Source: Parapristionchus giblindavisi
Lineage: Eukaryota > Nematoda > Chromadorea > Rhabditida > Diplogasteridae
Assembly (NCBI GenBank): GCA_943737045.1
Contig: CALSFV010000229.1
Coordinates: 346,001-410,000, forward strand
Length of the DNA stretch: 64,000 nucleotides
Direction: 5' to 3'
Shown here one piece after another: positions 21,246 to 32,500 of this stretch (position 1 is the stretch's first letter; each line of letters opens with the position of its first letter). The position numbers and the translations under genes are program-made. The notes beneath the pieces are model-generated. The model was not told the DNA's origin. It did not search any database and worked only from the letters and a program-made list of their open reading frames with translations.

Positions 21246-21983
21246 ACAAACAACAATACGCCAACTCTTTATTTCTACATCTCCCCTTTGCAAGAATTCT
21301 TTTAAAAAATTATCGTTTTTGTTGTTAGAATGAGTTTGTTTGGCCAACCCTGACTGATAACAATACAACTCCATGTCAATAACAGTGGAACAAAAAACCA
21401 TTACACAAATGCAAGTGTAGCAGCGATGGAAAGAGTGATGATCTCTGTGCCAGCAGGTATAGAGAAAGGTCAACAATATAAACAAGTAAGGACGAATAGA
21501 GACGGGAATGCAAACCATAATATGAAAGGGCAGGATACAAATCAAACTTTCTAAACGTTTATGAATTCATTCTTGTGTTTCTTCCCTGAAATTTCCTAAT
21601 TGTAAAGTAAGATGTTTTATCACACTAAACGAACGAAGTGAGTTGTATTGATGTGTTTTGATGCGGTTATATTGGACAAGTTTTCATCTATGCTTCTTTC
21701 TATATGTATTTTTCAGATTTCTGTATTGTCTGTATTAGAGTACTGTAGCGAACATTGGAATGCCACCAGTGTATTTTGGTGGAACCCCATTGGAATCCAT
21801 TCTTTTGAACATTTCTCATATTACGAAACAATCATATTTATATTACATATGTCTAGTAATTAGCATCCTTCTTTCCTCATAGTCTTATATTACAAATTTT
21901 TTTAACCTTTATTTTCATATTTCTTTCCCAACCTCTCTCAATAATTTCTTCACATGAACTAAAATACAATAAATGAAAAAAGA
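21246..21983. other. Unassigned sequence
   Basis: A 101-residue minus-strand frame lies here but has no motif or splice context and is probably chance. Confidence 0.4.
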
Positions 21984-22075
21984 CTAGTCACCGTTTACTA
22001 ATACATTGTTTTGGTTTATCGCATACTCAGTAATTTCTCTTATGGATGAACCATTCTTTTCCTTCAATACCGAAT
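21984..22075 (+). promoter_or_regulatory. Truncated copy of the promoter module
   Basis: Contains ACTAGTCACCGTTTACTAAT and TAATTTCTCTTATGGATGA followed by TTCCTTCAAT, then diverges before the GC box and TATA. Probably a relic of a lost family member. Confidence 0.55.
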
Positions 22076-22635
22076 TTCTCGGTCGAATAGGCAACATTTG
22101 AAATCGGATTCGTTGTCAACGTCGAAAAATAATCCCATCTCAAAAGGCCTGACTGACATGATATCGTCCAGCAGGAATAATTAGCATTATTATATATTAC
22201 TGGCTAATCGATATGACAGAAAGGATTGCACAACTTGGCTTGTTTCCTTGTGACATAGTAAATTATGTATCCAACCATTTTCTTCTACGTATTGTAAAAT
22301 ATTTTGCTTACTACGTAACTACATAATAAATTATTATTCTACATTTATTTTTACATTTACAATTTATTTTATTGATGAACCAATTATTCAAATTATCTCT
22401 CATGTCACAAAGAATATAGAAAATATAATCTATTGCAGTTGCAGTCACTCAACGTTTTTGAGAGCAAAGTATTTATCACATCAAAGTATTTATTAGTCGC
22501 TTGAATGGTTGGAAAATATATATTTATTGATTGAACATCGTTAAGCAATATTCATATTAACAATGCTGGCTGGAAGCAATAATAATACGATAAGGTATAA
22601 TAAGATAATAAGATCAGGCAATAAGATATTGATGA
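22076..22635. other. 3' flank of gene B
   Basis: Non-coding. Minus-strand AATAAATACTTTGATG near 22490 is the poly(A)-signal region shared with genes A and C. Confidence 0.5.
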
Positions 22636-23367
22636 TTACCATCTCTCCAACCAGAAATGTTCCCAACTATCACAATCATTAACAGACGTAACAGATCCAT
22701 CCTCCCTTGCACTCAACCATCGTCCATGAATTGATAGAAATGACCACGAACCATCTGAATTCTTGAATGGTTTCCATGTTTCCCAGTCTTGTGGACGATC
22801 TACCAGATCAATCGATCCATCAGGATGAGCTCGAAGGAATCTTCCAGGCGAATGAATTGCTTTGAATACAACTTTTCCTCCCCAATCTTCAATATACCAT
22901 TGTTCCCATGCTCCTCTACTCGGAGCCATATCAACTTTCCATTCTCCATCATAAGCACGTAAATATGTTCCATGAACAGATTTCACACATCGACGACCTC
23001 CTGAATCGGCTGATAATTCTCTTGTACTTTCTTTGATCTTGACTGTCCCCTCTTGAAGTAAAATCACTCCAGCCTTCTCATAATTACCCGTAGAGGCAGC
23101 GCAAACTGCTTCTTCTCGTTTATCATCATTCATTCCTATTTGATCGAATATTCCCGACAATCCAACCGTACCAGCTTTGGTTACGATGGCACCAACTGGT
23201 CCCGCGACCACGACTCCAGCAAGGGTTCCGTAACCGGCAATCGCGGCTTGGGCTGCGTGTACCGGATTGTTGGCAGCTGCATGAAAAGGAGCTGTGACGA
23301 GACCACCTCCAGGGATTGATTCCACTGCTTTTGTTATAGCTCCATCTTTAGAGAACGGATTTCCCAT
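22636..23367 (-). CDS. Fascin-like beta-trefoil protein B, predicted N-myristoylated
   Basis: A single coding exon of 243 residues on the minus strand, closely similar to gene A along its length. It starts MGNPFSKDGAITK, fitting the N-myristoylation pattern. The Ala/Gly-rich hydrophobic stretch spans about residues 39-74, and the C-terminal 120 residues hold the three H-x-x-x-LRA/LSA repeats of a beta-trefoil. A TTTTCAG acceptor lies 13 bases upstream of the ATG, as in gene A. The non-coding exon (23609-23572) and TATA module (near 24060-23935) lie upstream in the same order. Differences from A cluster in the hydrophobic region and the linker (about 80-97). No disruption was seen, so it is probably functional. 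Confidence 0.85.
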   Translation of the reverse strand: MGNPFSKDGAITKAVESIPGGGLVTAPFHAAANNPVHAAQAAIAGYGTLAGVVVAGPVGAIVTKAGTVGLSGIFDQIGMNDDKREEAVCAASTGNYEKAGVILLQEGTVKIKESTRELSADSGGRRCVKSVHGTYLRAYDGEWKVDMAPSRGAWEQWYIEDWGGKVVFKAIHSPGRFLRAHPDGSIDLVDRPQDWETWKPFKNSDGSWSFLSIHGRWLSAREDGSVTSVNDCDSWEHFWLERW

Positions 23368-23571
23368 TGAGAAGTTCTATCTGAAAATGATTCATTTATT
23401 GTTCTATTATAAACCTTTCCAATTAAGGTATTTGCGTTTACCATTTTCGGTAAATTTCGAAGCTCGAAATCTTCGAAAATGAACATTAAAAAAATGAACA
23501 TGTTTAGTAAATATTTAAAAAAACATATTCCGAAAAAATAAATTGATTTGTGTGAAAAGAAAAGAACATAC

Positions 23572-23609
23572 TGATTTGTGAATGGGAATAGTCGTCCACT
23601 TTGTTATCA
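23572..23609 (-). other. Conserved 5' non-coding exon of gene B
   Basis: It lies between a CATTTCAG acceptor and a GTATGT donor and ends TCCCATTCACAAATCA, matching the exons of genes A and C. Confidence 0.6.
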
Positions 23610-23904
23610 CTGAAATGAATGATATTATTAGCCAATTATACTATTTAGCCAGCCTCAATTGGTAATAGTGAACAAAACAGAAAAACTTAGAAGACCGAAT
23701 GACTGAGTGTAAAGATTAGATTAATAGGGGTGTTCTTACAAAAACAGATAAGTCATTTAAGAGATGAATATTATGATGTAAGCTCTTTTTAGTTCATACT
23801 TTTGTAAGAATATTAGGGTTGGTTTGTAGATTAGAAAAATTCAAAGAAGTTTAAAATGACACCAAAGGCAGAAACAAAGATTCGTTTAGTGAATAATAAT
23901 ATTG

Positions 23905-24060
23905 AAGTTGATTCTAATGACCGATAAGTTATATACATAGAGGAAAGAATGGGCGTGACTTAGACTAAAGGAATAGAGTGGATCATCCATAAGAGACAAT
24001 ACTGATTGTAAGACACACCAAAACAATGTATTAGTAAACGGTGACTAGTCATTTTTGATT
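23905..24060 (-). promoter_or_regulatory. Promoter module of gene B
   Basis: Read on the minus strand: TTTACTAATACATTGTTTTG, TCTCTTATGGATGATCCAC, AGTCACGCCCATTCTTTCC, then TATATAAC. The GC box has one change from A and C (GTCACGCCC instead of GCCACGCCC), and the TATA box is TATATAAC instead of TATATAAG. Confidence 0.65.
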
Positions 24061-24169
24061 TATTTTTATTTAGTTCCTGTGAAGAAATCACTGAATATGG
24101 TCGATATTATATGGATTAGAAAATAAATATTCTAACAAAAATATATTTTTAATATACAATCATGGCTTG

Positions 24170-24520
24170 TTGAAAAAGGTGGAAAACCGAAACACGAAAT
24201 TTGAATTCGCGCGCGCAAAGAAGTGCGGGAATTCAAATTCCGAGTTTCCGTCATCGAGTTTTATTTATTCACCATAATAGGTAAACATGTAACGATTTTA
24301 GCAGTTAAAATGGAAATTTAACTTCATGCTCGCAAAAAAATACAATACCGGCTCTGCTTAATGTTTTCTTCGCTATCCGAAAGTCGCAATTTGAGTTCTT
24401 TGCGCGCGAATTCAAATTTCGTCTTTCCCTCGACTCTCTTCTTTAAAGGGAGAGTAACCCCTTTGAAAAAAAATAAGTACGGAAATTCTGTTTTGAATTC
24501 CCTCATTAAAGAAGATTTGT
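24170..24520. repeat. Repeat debris related to the 2530-2876 MITE and to 50200-50280
   Basis: GGAAAACCGAAACACGAAAT and GCGGGAATTCAAATTC match blocks in the 2530-2876 element. AGAGTAACCCCTTTGAAAAA and AATTCTGTTTTGAATTCCC recur, inverted, near 50205-50265. No complete element can be delimited. Confidence 0.5.
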
Positions 24521-24714
24521 GTAGTAAACCACTCTAATTTCAATACGGCAAAATCGATTGGGCACTCCTTGAAAACGAATTGGTAATCAAAATCTAAAAT
24601 TCGTTCTGATCATTTTCATCTCATGATGCGGCCTTGAGACCCTCCTGTTGTTTTCAGGAATAACTTCGATTTTCAAAAGTTTCCTAATCGAGATGATTTC
24701 CGAAAAAATCGATA

Positions 24715-24800
24715 TTAAAGGAATAGAATGGCAAAAATAAGTGAAATTGCTAAGTAGAAGATATGCAATACAATGCATTAATAAACGATTACTAGCCTCT
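24715..24800 (-). promoter_or_regulatory. Truncated promoter-module copy
   Basis: Minus-strand fragment of the upstream half of the fascin-family module (GTTTATTAATGCATTGTATT region), without GC box and TATA. Confidence 0.45.
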
Positions 24801-24928
24801 TTTGATTTATCTCTTGATTGATTTTTGATTTATTGATTGATTCATTTATTGATTAATTGTAGGTTAGCTCATATGAAGATTATATTTCTTTATTTCATCA
24901 ATCGAAACATTAAATTTAATTTCATTTT

Positions 24929-25250
24929 TTATCTATAATCTTCATTTATTGGAATAACAAATGAAACATTTGGATTACTATCTCTATCAATGAAATAATG
25001 AAGACGAAAGTTCATGTAAAGAACTTTTATTCCTTTTTCAATCTGTGAAATACTTTAATTTAACAAATTCAAGTTATAAAATTATTTGTTTTACCTTTAC
25101 AGAATCGATGATTACGATTTTATCATTTATTAATTCAGCTTTCTTTATTATTTCGCTCTGAATATTGATTTTATTGAACATTTCAATATCAGAAGAACCA
25201 ATCGATCTGAGCTTCGAGAAAATCGATCTTGAAATTTGAGCGGCTTAATA
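24929..25250 (-). pseudogene. Fragment of a paralogue of the 51785-53221 gene
   Basis: Two minus-strand exons match the middle of the uncharacterised gene at 52.5-52.9 kb: about 25250-25095 (contains IIKKAELINDKIVIIDSVK, donor GTAAAA) and 25042-24929 (contains RLHYFIDRD and VIPINEDYR, then TAA). The intron between them (25094-25043) matches in position. In the 52-kb gene the frame continues beyond PINEDYR, so the stop here, with no exons before or after, marks a fragment. It was probably carried here by segmental duplication or transposition. Confidence 0.65.
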
Positions 25251-25304
25251 ACTCTCGCATGGATGGTGTCGAGAATTGAACTCTTGGACGTCAAATCAAC
25301 ATCT

Positions 25305-25375
25305 CTGGTAGTCTAGTGGAAATGATGTTTGCGCATCATTTTGAAATGAATGAGTTCAATTTTTATGAGTTTCTG
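25305..25375 (+). repeat. tRNA-like repeat, copy 2
   Basis: CTCTGGTAGTCTAGTGGAAA (A box-like) and GAGTTCAATTTTT (B box-like) are about 50 bases apart. Homologous to 8496-8570, again upstream of a promoter module. Probably a decayed tRNA-derived sequence co-duplicated with the fascin unit. Confidence 0.45.
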
Positions 25376-25477
25376 ATATAGAACTCTATATTTTTCCTTC
25401 CTTCTACAGCCTTATTCTATATTTAAAATGTCTTTATCTTTACTATTTCTTTTATATTCCTTACACAACGAAAAGGG

Positions 25478-25650
25478 ACAGGTTCTCGTTTACTAATACA
25501 TTGTCTTGGGATATCTCACACTTACTAATATCTCTTATCAATGAGTCATTTTCTATTCCTTCATTCCAAGCCACGCCCATTCTTTTCTCTGTGTATATAA
25601 GAGATCTCGATCGATCGATCGTTAGGATTAGCTTCACTTTATTCTTCACT
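25478..25650 (+). promoter_or_regulatory. Promoter module of gene C
   Basis: Contains TTCTCGTTTACTAATACATT, CTCTTATCAATGAGTC, AAGCCACGCCCATTC and TATATAAGAG, then a (ATCG)n-like stretch and the leader TTCACTTTATTCTTCACTGC. Nearly identical to the orphan at 12102-12289. Confidence 0.65.
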
Positions 25651-25718
25651 GCACCAATTAAAATCTTTTTTTCCGGTCTTTGATGTCATTTTAAATTTCT
25701 TTAAATTTATCTAACAAT

Positions 25719-26282
25719 GGAATGCTTTCACCTCGCGGGAACCAATACAGATGAAAATTTGCACAGGCAATTCTAAGGGCGATAGAAAGTGATATGTGAA
25801 TGCAGAAGGGCAATAGCCGATCCGAAATATCTATATAATATTTGCCAAACATGGCGCGCATTCGTCGCATTCTGAACCAAAGGGATAAACTGGATTGGTG
25901 TCGCAGTGGTAGATGGCTCATATTGGTGTAAGGTTCGACCCCACCATGCTGAACTTATTCAATTCCCTTGCTTCCTCTGGCGGAACACTCATTATATTTT
26001 CATTATATAGGTATATTTCCACTTGGGTACTTCCTTCATATAACTCCTTGGATGTACTCTTTTTGGACACTTTTGGATGTAATATATGTAAGTTTATCAT
26101 TTGATTCAAATATAGGGATGATGAATTCATTTTTATGGCAAGTTTGACAATCATTTGATCGATTTTTCGGCTCGGCTTTTGCTTTGCTGCATTTTTGGAC
26201 TTCACACATCTCTTTCTATTGCCTTCAGATATGCCTGTGCAAATTTCCATCTGGATTGAGTTCCGCGAGGTGAAAGCATTCC
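25719..26282. mobile_element. Inverted-repeat element with tRNA-like core in gene C 5' region
   Basis: Termini GGAATGCTTTCACCTCGCGG are identical and inverted at both ends, and the arms pair for about 50 bp. Gene A lacks this insertion between its leader and non-coding exon. Near 25896-25946 TGTCGCAGTGGTAGATGGCT and AGGTTCGACCCC resemble pol III A and B boxes. Only about 20 bases separate them, too few for a normal tRNA. Confidence 0.8.
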
Positions 26283-26511
26283 CTTGACTACAAACTACAA
26301 ACTACAAAGAAACACTATTATCTTTGCAAACTCAAGATGAGCTTCCATCGTGTTGTCTATCTCATCTGTTTATTTTATGAGAACCTATAATACCCTTTCA
26401 GCTATTCCTTATAGCCAATCTTCCTTCATATTCCTCGATCTATTTTGTTGAGTATTACGAACTGATTATGACTAAATAGTATAAATGGCTCATAATATCA
26501 TTTATTTCAGT

Positions 26512-26548
26512 GACTACAAAAGTGTGACTAATCCCATTCACAAATCAG
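26512..26548 (+). other. Conserved 5' non-coding exon of gene C
   Basis: Follows ATTTATTTCAG and precedes GTAAGT; ends TCCCATTCACAAATCA, as in genes A and B. Confidence 0.65.
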
Positions 26549-26722
26549 TAAGTCCCTTTCTTTTCAGACATAACAATATACTTTTTTTCTGAATTGTTTA
26601 TCTTTATATTTTCTAAACGTCGTAAGTTAACTTTTTAAGATATCGAACTACTAAATTTACTGAAAATACTTTAACATGCAAGGTTCACAGGAGATCAATG
26701 AATGTTCAGATTGAACTTCTCA

Positions 26723-27115
26723 ATGGGAAATCCGTTCTTTGAGGAGTTAGTAGGTCGTCGATGTTTGAACTCTTTTCATGGAACATATTTACGTGCTCAT
26801 GATAAAGATATGAAAGTAGACCTATCACCAACGAGAGGACCATGGGAACAATGGTATATTGAAGATTGGGTAGGCAAAGTTGTAATCAAAGCAATTCACT
26901 CACCTCTAAGATTCCTTCGTGCTCATCCTAATGGATCGATTGATTTGGTTCATCAACCGCAAGATTGGGAAACATGGATACCATTCAAGAATTCAGATGG
27001 TTCATGGTCATTTCAATCATTTCATGGACGATGGTTAAGTGCAAGGGAGGATGGAACTGTTACGTCTGTTGAGAATTGTGATAGTTGGGAACATTTTTGG
27101 TTGGAGACATGGTAA
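26723..27115 (+). CDS. Fascin-like protein C, trefoil-only deletion derivative
   Basis: 130 residues. The acceptor and the first five residues (MGNPF) match genes A and B, then the frame jumps to the trefoil (residue 125 of A): about 119 codons covering the linker and hydrophobic region are gone, and the frame is kept. Position 6 is Phe instead of Ser, so the myristoylation pattern is lost. The three trefoil repeats remain (HGTYLRAHD, FLRAHPNG, HGRWLSARE). If expressed it would be a soluble trefoil domain. Its promoter, non-coding exon and poly(A)-signal region are all present. It is either a functional soluble paralogue or an early-stage relic. Confidence 0.75.
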   Translation: MGNPFFEELVGRRCLNSFHGTYLRAHDKDMKVDLSPTRGPWEQWYIEDWVGKVVIKAIHSPLRFLRAHPNGSIDLVHQPQDWETWIPFKNSDGSWSFQSFHGRWLSAREDGTVTSVENCDSWEHFWLETW

Positions 27116-27947
27116 GCAGCCCTAAACATTATTATTTCCCATATAAAAATCCCAAATCCTGCCCACTGCTAACCTCTTTCAATATGTAATTTCTAACATA
27201 ACCCATGTCACATCTTTCAATTTCATTCTCTATCTAATATATCTATGTCGAGAGTATTGTGTGATCTATTATTCTTGTTTTTTTTTTTATCTTGTATTGT
27301 TTCAATCTTAAAGCGAATGATAAATACTTTGATGTGATAAATACTTTGTTCTCTAAGAATTTGAGTGAACAGCTGCACTATTCCACACTTTCTATAATAT
27401 TTGTGATATTAGTGATGATTTGATTGACTGATCAATAGAATGAATTTATAGAATGAAAACATGAAAGCTGGAAGAAAATTATTCTAGTCATTCCCTCCAT
27501 CATCATCATATCAATTAGTAAGTAAAATAATATTTTTACTAATTATTCCAGTTAACAAGAGGAGGGTCTTAAATCAGCATGGCATTTTGAGGTGACCATG
27601 ATTGGAATGAATGTTCGATTCTGATTACGAATCCACTTTCAACCCATCGACCTGAAATTCGAAAATTCGATATTGATAGAAAAGAAAGACTCATTCTTAA
27701 GAGAATTTGCTAACAAAACCTTACCACAAAATTCTCTAATTTTGATACCCTGGATAATCTTCATTTTCATGATCCCTAAAAGGTATTTCAACAGTAGTAC
27801 ATTCGCGTTTTAAGCCCCCTATTCTCCTTCTGAAAAAAAACACTAGATTTGCCTCTCATCCCCCTCGTTCTTACTGCAGAGGGGGGGGGGCAACTGGCGT
27901 GTGGTGTAGTGGTGTGGAGCGCTTGCGCTCACTTCGACTTGAACGAA
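27116..27947. other. 3' flank of gene C and unassigned sequence
   Basis: TGATAAATACTTTG repeats near 27330 form the 3' end region shared with genes A and B. No gene follows. A G-run at 27881-27890 lies beside a partly tRNA-like stretch that lacks a B box. Confidence 0.45.
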
Positions 27948-28040
27948 AAGAATGACTCATTCTTAAGAGAACTTGCTAATTGTAAGTGTTCGACATACTT
28001 AAACAATATATTAGTAAACGATGACTATCTAGTCCCACTT
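27948..28040 (-). promoter_or_regulatory. Truncated promoter-module copy
   Basis: Minus-strand fragment containing ATCGTTTACTAATATATTG and CTCTTAAGAATGAGTCATTC, the upstream half of the fascin module. No TATA box. Confidence 0.45.
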
Positions 28041-28930
28041 TGTATCTTTTTTATTTAGTTCATGTGAAAAGATCATTGAGAGAGGAATGAAAAAGAAATA
28101 TGCAAATATAATTGAAACCTCTTTGTAATAAAATATAGCTAACTTTAAAATCTTATCAGTCTATTCGGTATGAAAAGTTGGAATATTGAAGAAGAAGTAC
28201 ACATAATCCCTATATAGGGAATTCTAAGGAATCTTCTGGAACATACATGAGGTCAGACAGGACTCAATTATCACATTTATCATGACACTAGTGGAATTCC
28301 AATGTTCGCAATGGTACTAAAAGGCAGGCAAGACGTAAGTCTGAAACGTGCATAAACACTTATAGAGCGAGAAGTCTTCCACTTCCACTTCTTCCCATTG
28401 AGAACGGCCCGATTCTAATCCCAATTACATGTCACTATGGGTAATACTCACAATGCCCGCTCATTTAAGCGTCAATTAAAAGTCATCCTTTTATCTCCGA
28501 GCTATCTCAACCATTTCAACGATGACCCCCTGGAGAATCAACATCCATATATGTCAAATATATTGATTAAATTGCACCAAGCTATATATTCATCCATCAC
28601 GGGGGGATTTTCACTGTCACATTAATGGAACATAGGAATGATATGAACCGATATGCATGACGTTAGTTTTCCTTTAGCGGATGCAAAGTCGGAAATTCAT
28701 GTTAATTTCGTATACAATCTTCCATGAGTGTTCAATAATAGAAGGAATATTAAAAGATCATTTTCATTTTACCGTCATAAATGGAACAGAATGTATCTGT
28801 TTACAAATCACATCTGATTTTCCATCAGTCGCATTTCCGATCTGATCAAATACAATAATATCGATTGATTGACCTCTTAAACGCTTCGAGAGGACCGCAA
28901 ATTGGTAGGCATAGCTGAGAAATGGAAGAG
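28041..28930. other. Unassigned intergenic sequence
   Basis: No supported gene; short frames lack context. Confidence 0.5.
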
Positions 28931-29010
28931 ACGCGCGCTAGGAGGGAGAGGGAGAGAGAAAAGGGAGAGGGAGAGGTAGAGAATCTTTCCTCGTGGCAAC
29001 GATCATATCT
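28931..29010 (+). repeat. GGGAGA tract with shared flank
   Basis: Interrupted (GAGGGA)n followed by GAGGTAGAGAATCTTTCCT and GTGGCAACGATCATATCTC, as at 2905-2950. Confidence 0.7.
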
Positions 29011-29167
29011 CTACTCATCCTACGTTATGGGTTGTGAATGCGATAGATTGGTGACCTCAGTCCTTATTAGATCCATAGTCATTTAGTATCTTTGCTTCTT
29101 TACTGTTCTCATTCCAATAACGATATATTTTGCTAGATAAACGAAGTTTATTGAAGTAAAATATTTA

Positions 29168-29262
29168 TTATATGTCATTGCGAAATTAATCAAAAGGCTT
29201 TGGTCGACCTGGTGGGCTGTGAACAAAGCCTTTTGATTGATTGAGCAATGACATATAATGAT
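29168..29262. repeat. Inverted repeat, 36-bp arms
   Basis: TATATGTCATTGCGAAATTA, continuing through ATCAAAAGGCTTTG, is mirrored after about 20 bases. Direct GATATATTTTGCTA words flank it at 29142 and 29261. MITE-like, upstream of the SET-domain gene. Confidence 0.65.
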
Positions 29263-29521
29263 ATATTTTGCTAAACAAATCTTTGCTCAAGTAAAATTTC
29301 TATTATTCTTTACATCTAATCAATCACCAACTGCTTTCGATTCATAAGCCGTGAAGTATAGTAATAAATCATATTCTATTCAAAGGTCGTGAAAATAATA
29401 GAAAAAAGATCGCCATTTTTTACCGTCCTCTACTTGTCACATGAAATATCTATACTAACGCTTGTAGTTCAATTCTAAGTTGTTCTCTCTTTGCAGATAC
29501 GCTAAATCTTATTTTTTTACT

Positions 29522-32500
29522 ATGTCGAGTATTAGTAAGGAGCTTAAGAGATTGCAAACCGACATGGTCGGTTATGATAAGGCATGTGCAACATTTTTTT
29601 TATTCATTTTTTCAATTAAATTTAACAAAGTTATAATAGCACTTGAATTATCTATGGTAATTATAATATTATACGTCTAAAATAGTAAAATAAAGAATAC
29701 AATAAATTCATACAAGAAGTATGATCATAACAGCCATTAAGAAAAAAGAAAGGACCACGAACCAATTCTCCAAGCCATAGTTGTCTTTCAAAATATGTTA
29801 TTAATTACATACTTAATTTTATTTAGATTGATATTTCCCTCGACTCACGCCCAAAATTGAGAGCAACACGGAAAGAAGGATCAACTGATGTCAGAGTTTA
29901 ATAAGTATTTCTTTTCATTCAGTCTTTATTATCATATTTGCTATTTTACCTTGAATCAGTCTTATTTCTTCAGTCTTTCTTTATTGGTCTATTCGTATTT
30001 TGTAAACAACTTTTTTTTGAATATTAAAACTTTCTATTTCAGAATGCGTCGATCGAGAGTGCCAATAATAATGACCCTAATCGTGTCCCTCTCCTTCCCG
30101 TTTGGGGATACGGTATAACCAATATAGAGAAGCCATCAAATGATGTTAAAGATGGAGCTCATGTAGCTGAAGAAGCTCCAGCTCCACGGGAACCATTCAA
30201 GGAAGTTCCAGTTAAGGCTAATAAGGAATTGGCAAAGAAGCTCCCGCGTATTATGAGAGAGCTCATAACTGAGAGGGCGGACTACAATCTGGTATGTTGC
30301 TATTTTTCAACAATTTTGAGTTGAAATTCAATTAAAATATAATATAAGTAAAGTATTGTTTATCGCTATATTATGATTATTTCAGGATGCCGAAGCATTG
30401 ATTGCGACTAGCATAACTCTCGGAGCGAAGACTAATGCAAGTTCTTTTATTTGTGTTTTACTGCTTGAATTTACCTTTCATTAGTGCTCATCTTTGTCTT
30501 TGCAAATACGTACTCTGAATAAGTCGATCAACCAATTACAATATAAACGCTAACTTGTTTTCATTTTCAGGATCAAGACCCTCCAGTAGTTAGAACTAAA
30601 CGAACATCCCCTATCGGATCAGAAAGAACTCTCACAAGACGTGCTGCTAAAGAAGCTCACCAGAACAATAATGTAAGTGACTCGATACGACAATTTTACC
30701 AACTCTTCGACTTGCTTGTTTCACTCTTCCATTAGTGACCCTATTTTGAAGTAAGAACTGTGATGACCTTAAATTTCTTAAAGAAGAAGACCCTTGAGTT
30801 GGCATGACTGACTCCCGCAACGATTAGCATTCGATAGAATGTTAATATTGTATGGAAATTAGCATGAGTGACAATGGGAGTCAAGTATGCAAATCAGATA
30901 GGCACTTTCTACTTGCCTGAAAGGTTGTACTTTCAATGCGCATAACAAACTTCAAACATATCATCATGCAATATGAAATATGTCGTTCGTTTCGTGTGAT
31001 ATATCTCTATCATTCTACCCGAACAGCCTTGTTACGAAAAAACTCGACGGTCTCCATCTTTAAATATAAACAAGCAATGATATACTTCTAGAAACATCCT
31101 CGTAAGGAGACGATAAATCCGTGCGAGAGCAATATTCCCAATGGGAATGATGAATCCGATGGTTCGACTAGTTCAAGATCACCTGTGTCCGATATAACCG
31201 AGAATCAAGAACCGATGATTATCAATGATTCAGCTTACACTGATGAACAAGTAAGCAATAAAAAATTTATTATTTAAATTTAAAAAATAAATAAAAAAAA
31301 TAAAATTTATTATTATTTACCTCAATTTTTTATACCTATTTTTTCAGATGACTCCTCAGAGTTCAACCCACGAAGACATCGCGACGACTTGCCTTTCACC
31401 GGTATCTGAATCCTCCGTCAGCGGATATGAATCAACAGGCACATTGGACACCAGTCATGACTCTTCTGGCCTCCAAAGTTCTCCAATGGAAAGCGAGATC
31501 ACTAGAAGATTGTGTATTCGAGATACATCCGTAACATCTTCGTATCGATCAGAAATCGACGCTGAGGTACGAATTTAAGTTACAGATTTCACTGCGAAGT
31601 TTGAATTTGGAAAACAACAATCTACTTTTTCAACAAATTTCACTAAAAAATTAGAAAAAACGGAAGTAATCAATATTGTCAATATTGTCAATTTCATATT
31701 ATTAATAAATCTATATGGTCAATAATCAATATTTTGTCAGAGTCCTCAGTCTCAGGACATTCATCAAGGGATGAATAGAGTGCCTGTAATCGTGGAGGGA
31801 TCGAACACTCCCACTTACTGCTGGACATACTTCACTACGTCTCTAGCTACGGTGGTAAAGGATGTTTAAAAATAATATAAACTTATTATTTAAATAATTT
31901 TTAAAAAATCGTCCTAATTCAGCCCCCATCTCCTTCTCCCGCCACCGAATCGGAATCAGAGGAAGAGAATAAAGAGAACCGAGCTCCTAGTTCAGATAAG
32001 GTTGGTAGTATTTTAAAAGTATTAAAAAAAATTAAACTGTCACTTCGCAAATGAATTTCAATAAATATTTTAAATAATCAAAATTTAGCGAACATCTCCG
32101 ACTGGTCGACCATCACGTGCGGCTGCAGCTACTGCTGTAAATAATATACACAAACTGGTATGGTTTTAATATTTCGAATATTCCATGACATCATCACAAA
32201 GCTAGTTCTCGCTAATTTTGTGACAATGTCATACATTTTTTTTCGATAATATTTATCCATACCATAATTCTCCTTTACTTACGTAGTTATGCGTTTAGGT
32301 CGCCGAGCAGAACGGCCCCAGTTTTGGAGATAAACCCAAGGAGAAGGAATACGTATTCGGGGTAAATATTACCTTCCAAAATAGTTTTTTTCAATATTTT
32401 TTTACATAATAAAAAAATATTTAAAACTTATTTAATTGCAGTCTGCTGAGTGTACCGCTCTCATCAAGTCCATTCGTGAGCAACTTCATACCGTCAGTAG

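Noticed and set aside
21240..21545. 101-codon minus-strand frame, hydrophobic and Cys/His-rich
   Set aside because: No conserved motif, no supporting splice sites, and it starts in transposon sequence.
25896..25946. tRNA gene
   Set aside because: A and B box-like words and a CCACCA end exist, but only about 50 bases are present and there is no anticodon arm.
27881..27940. tRNA-like sequence after the G-run
   Set aside because: Has an A box-like word but no B box and no fold.
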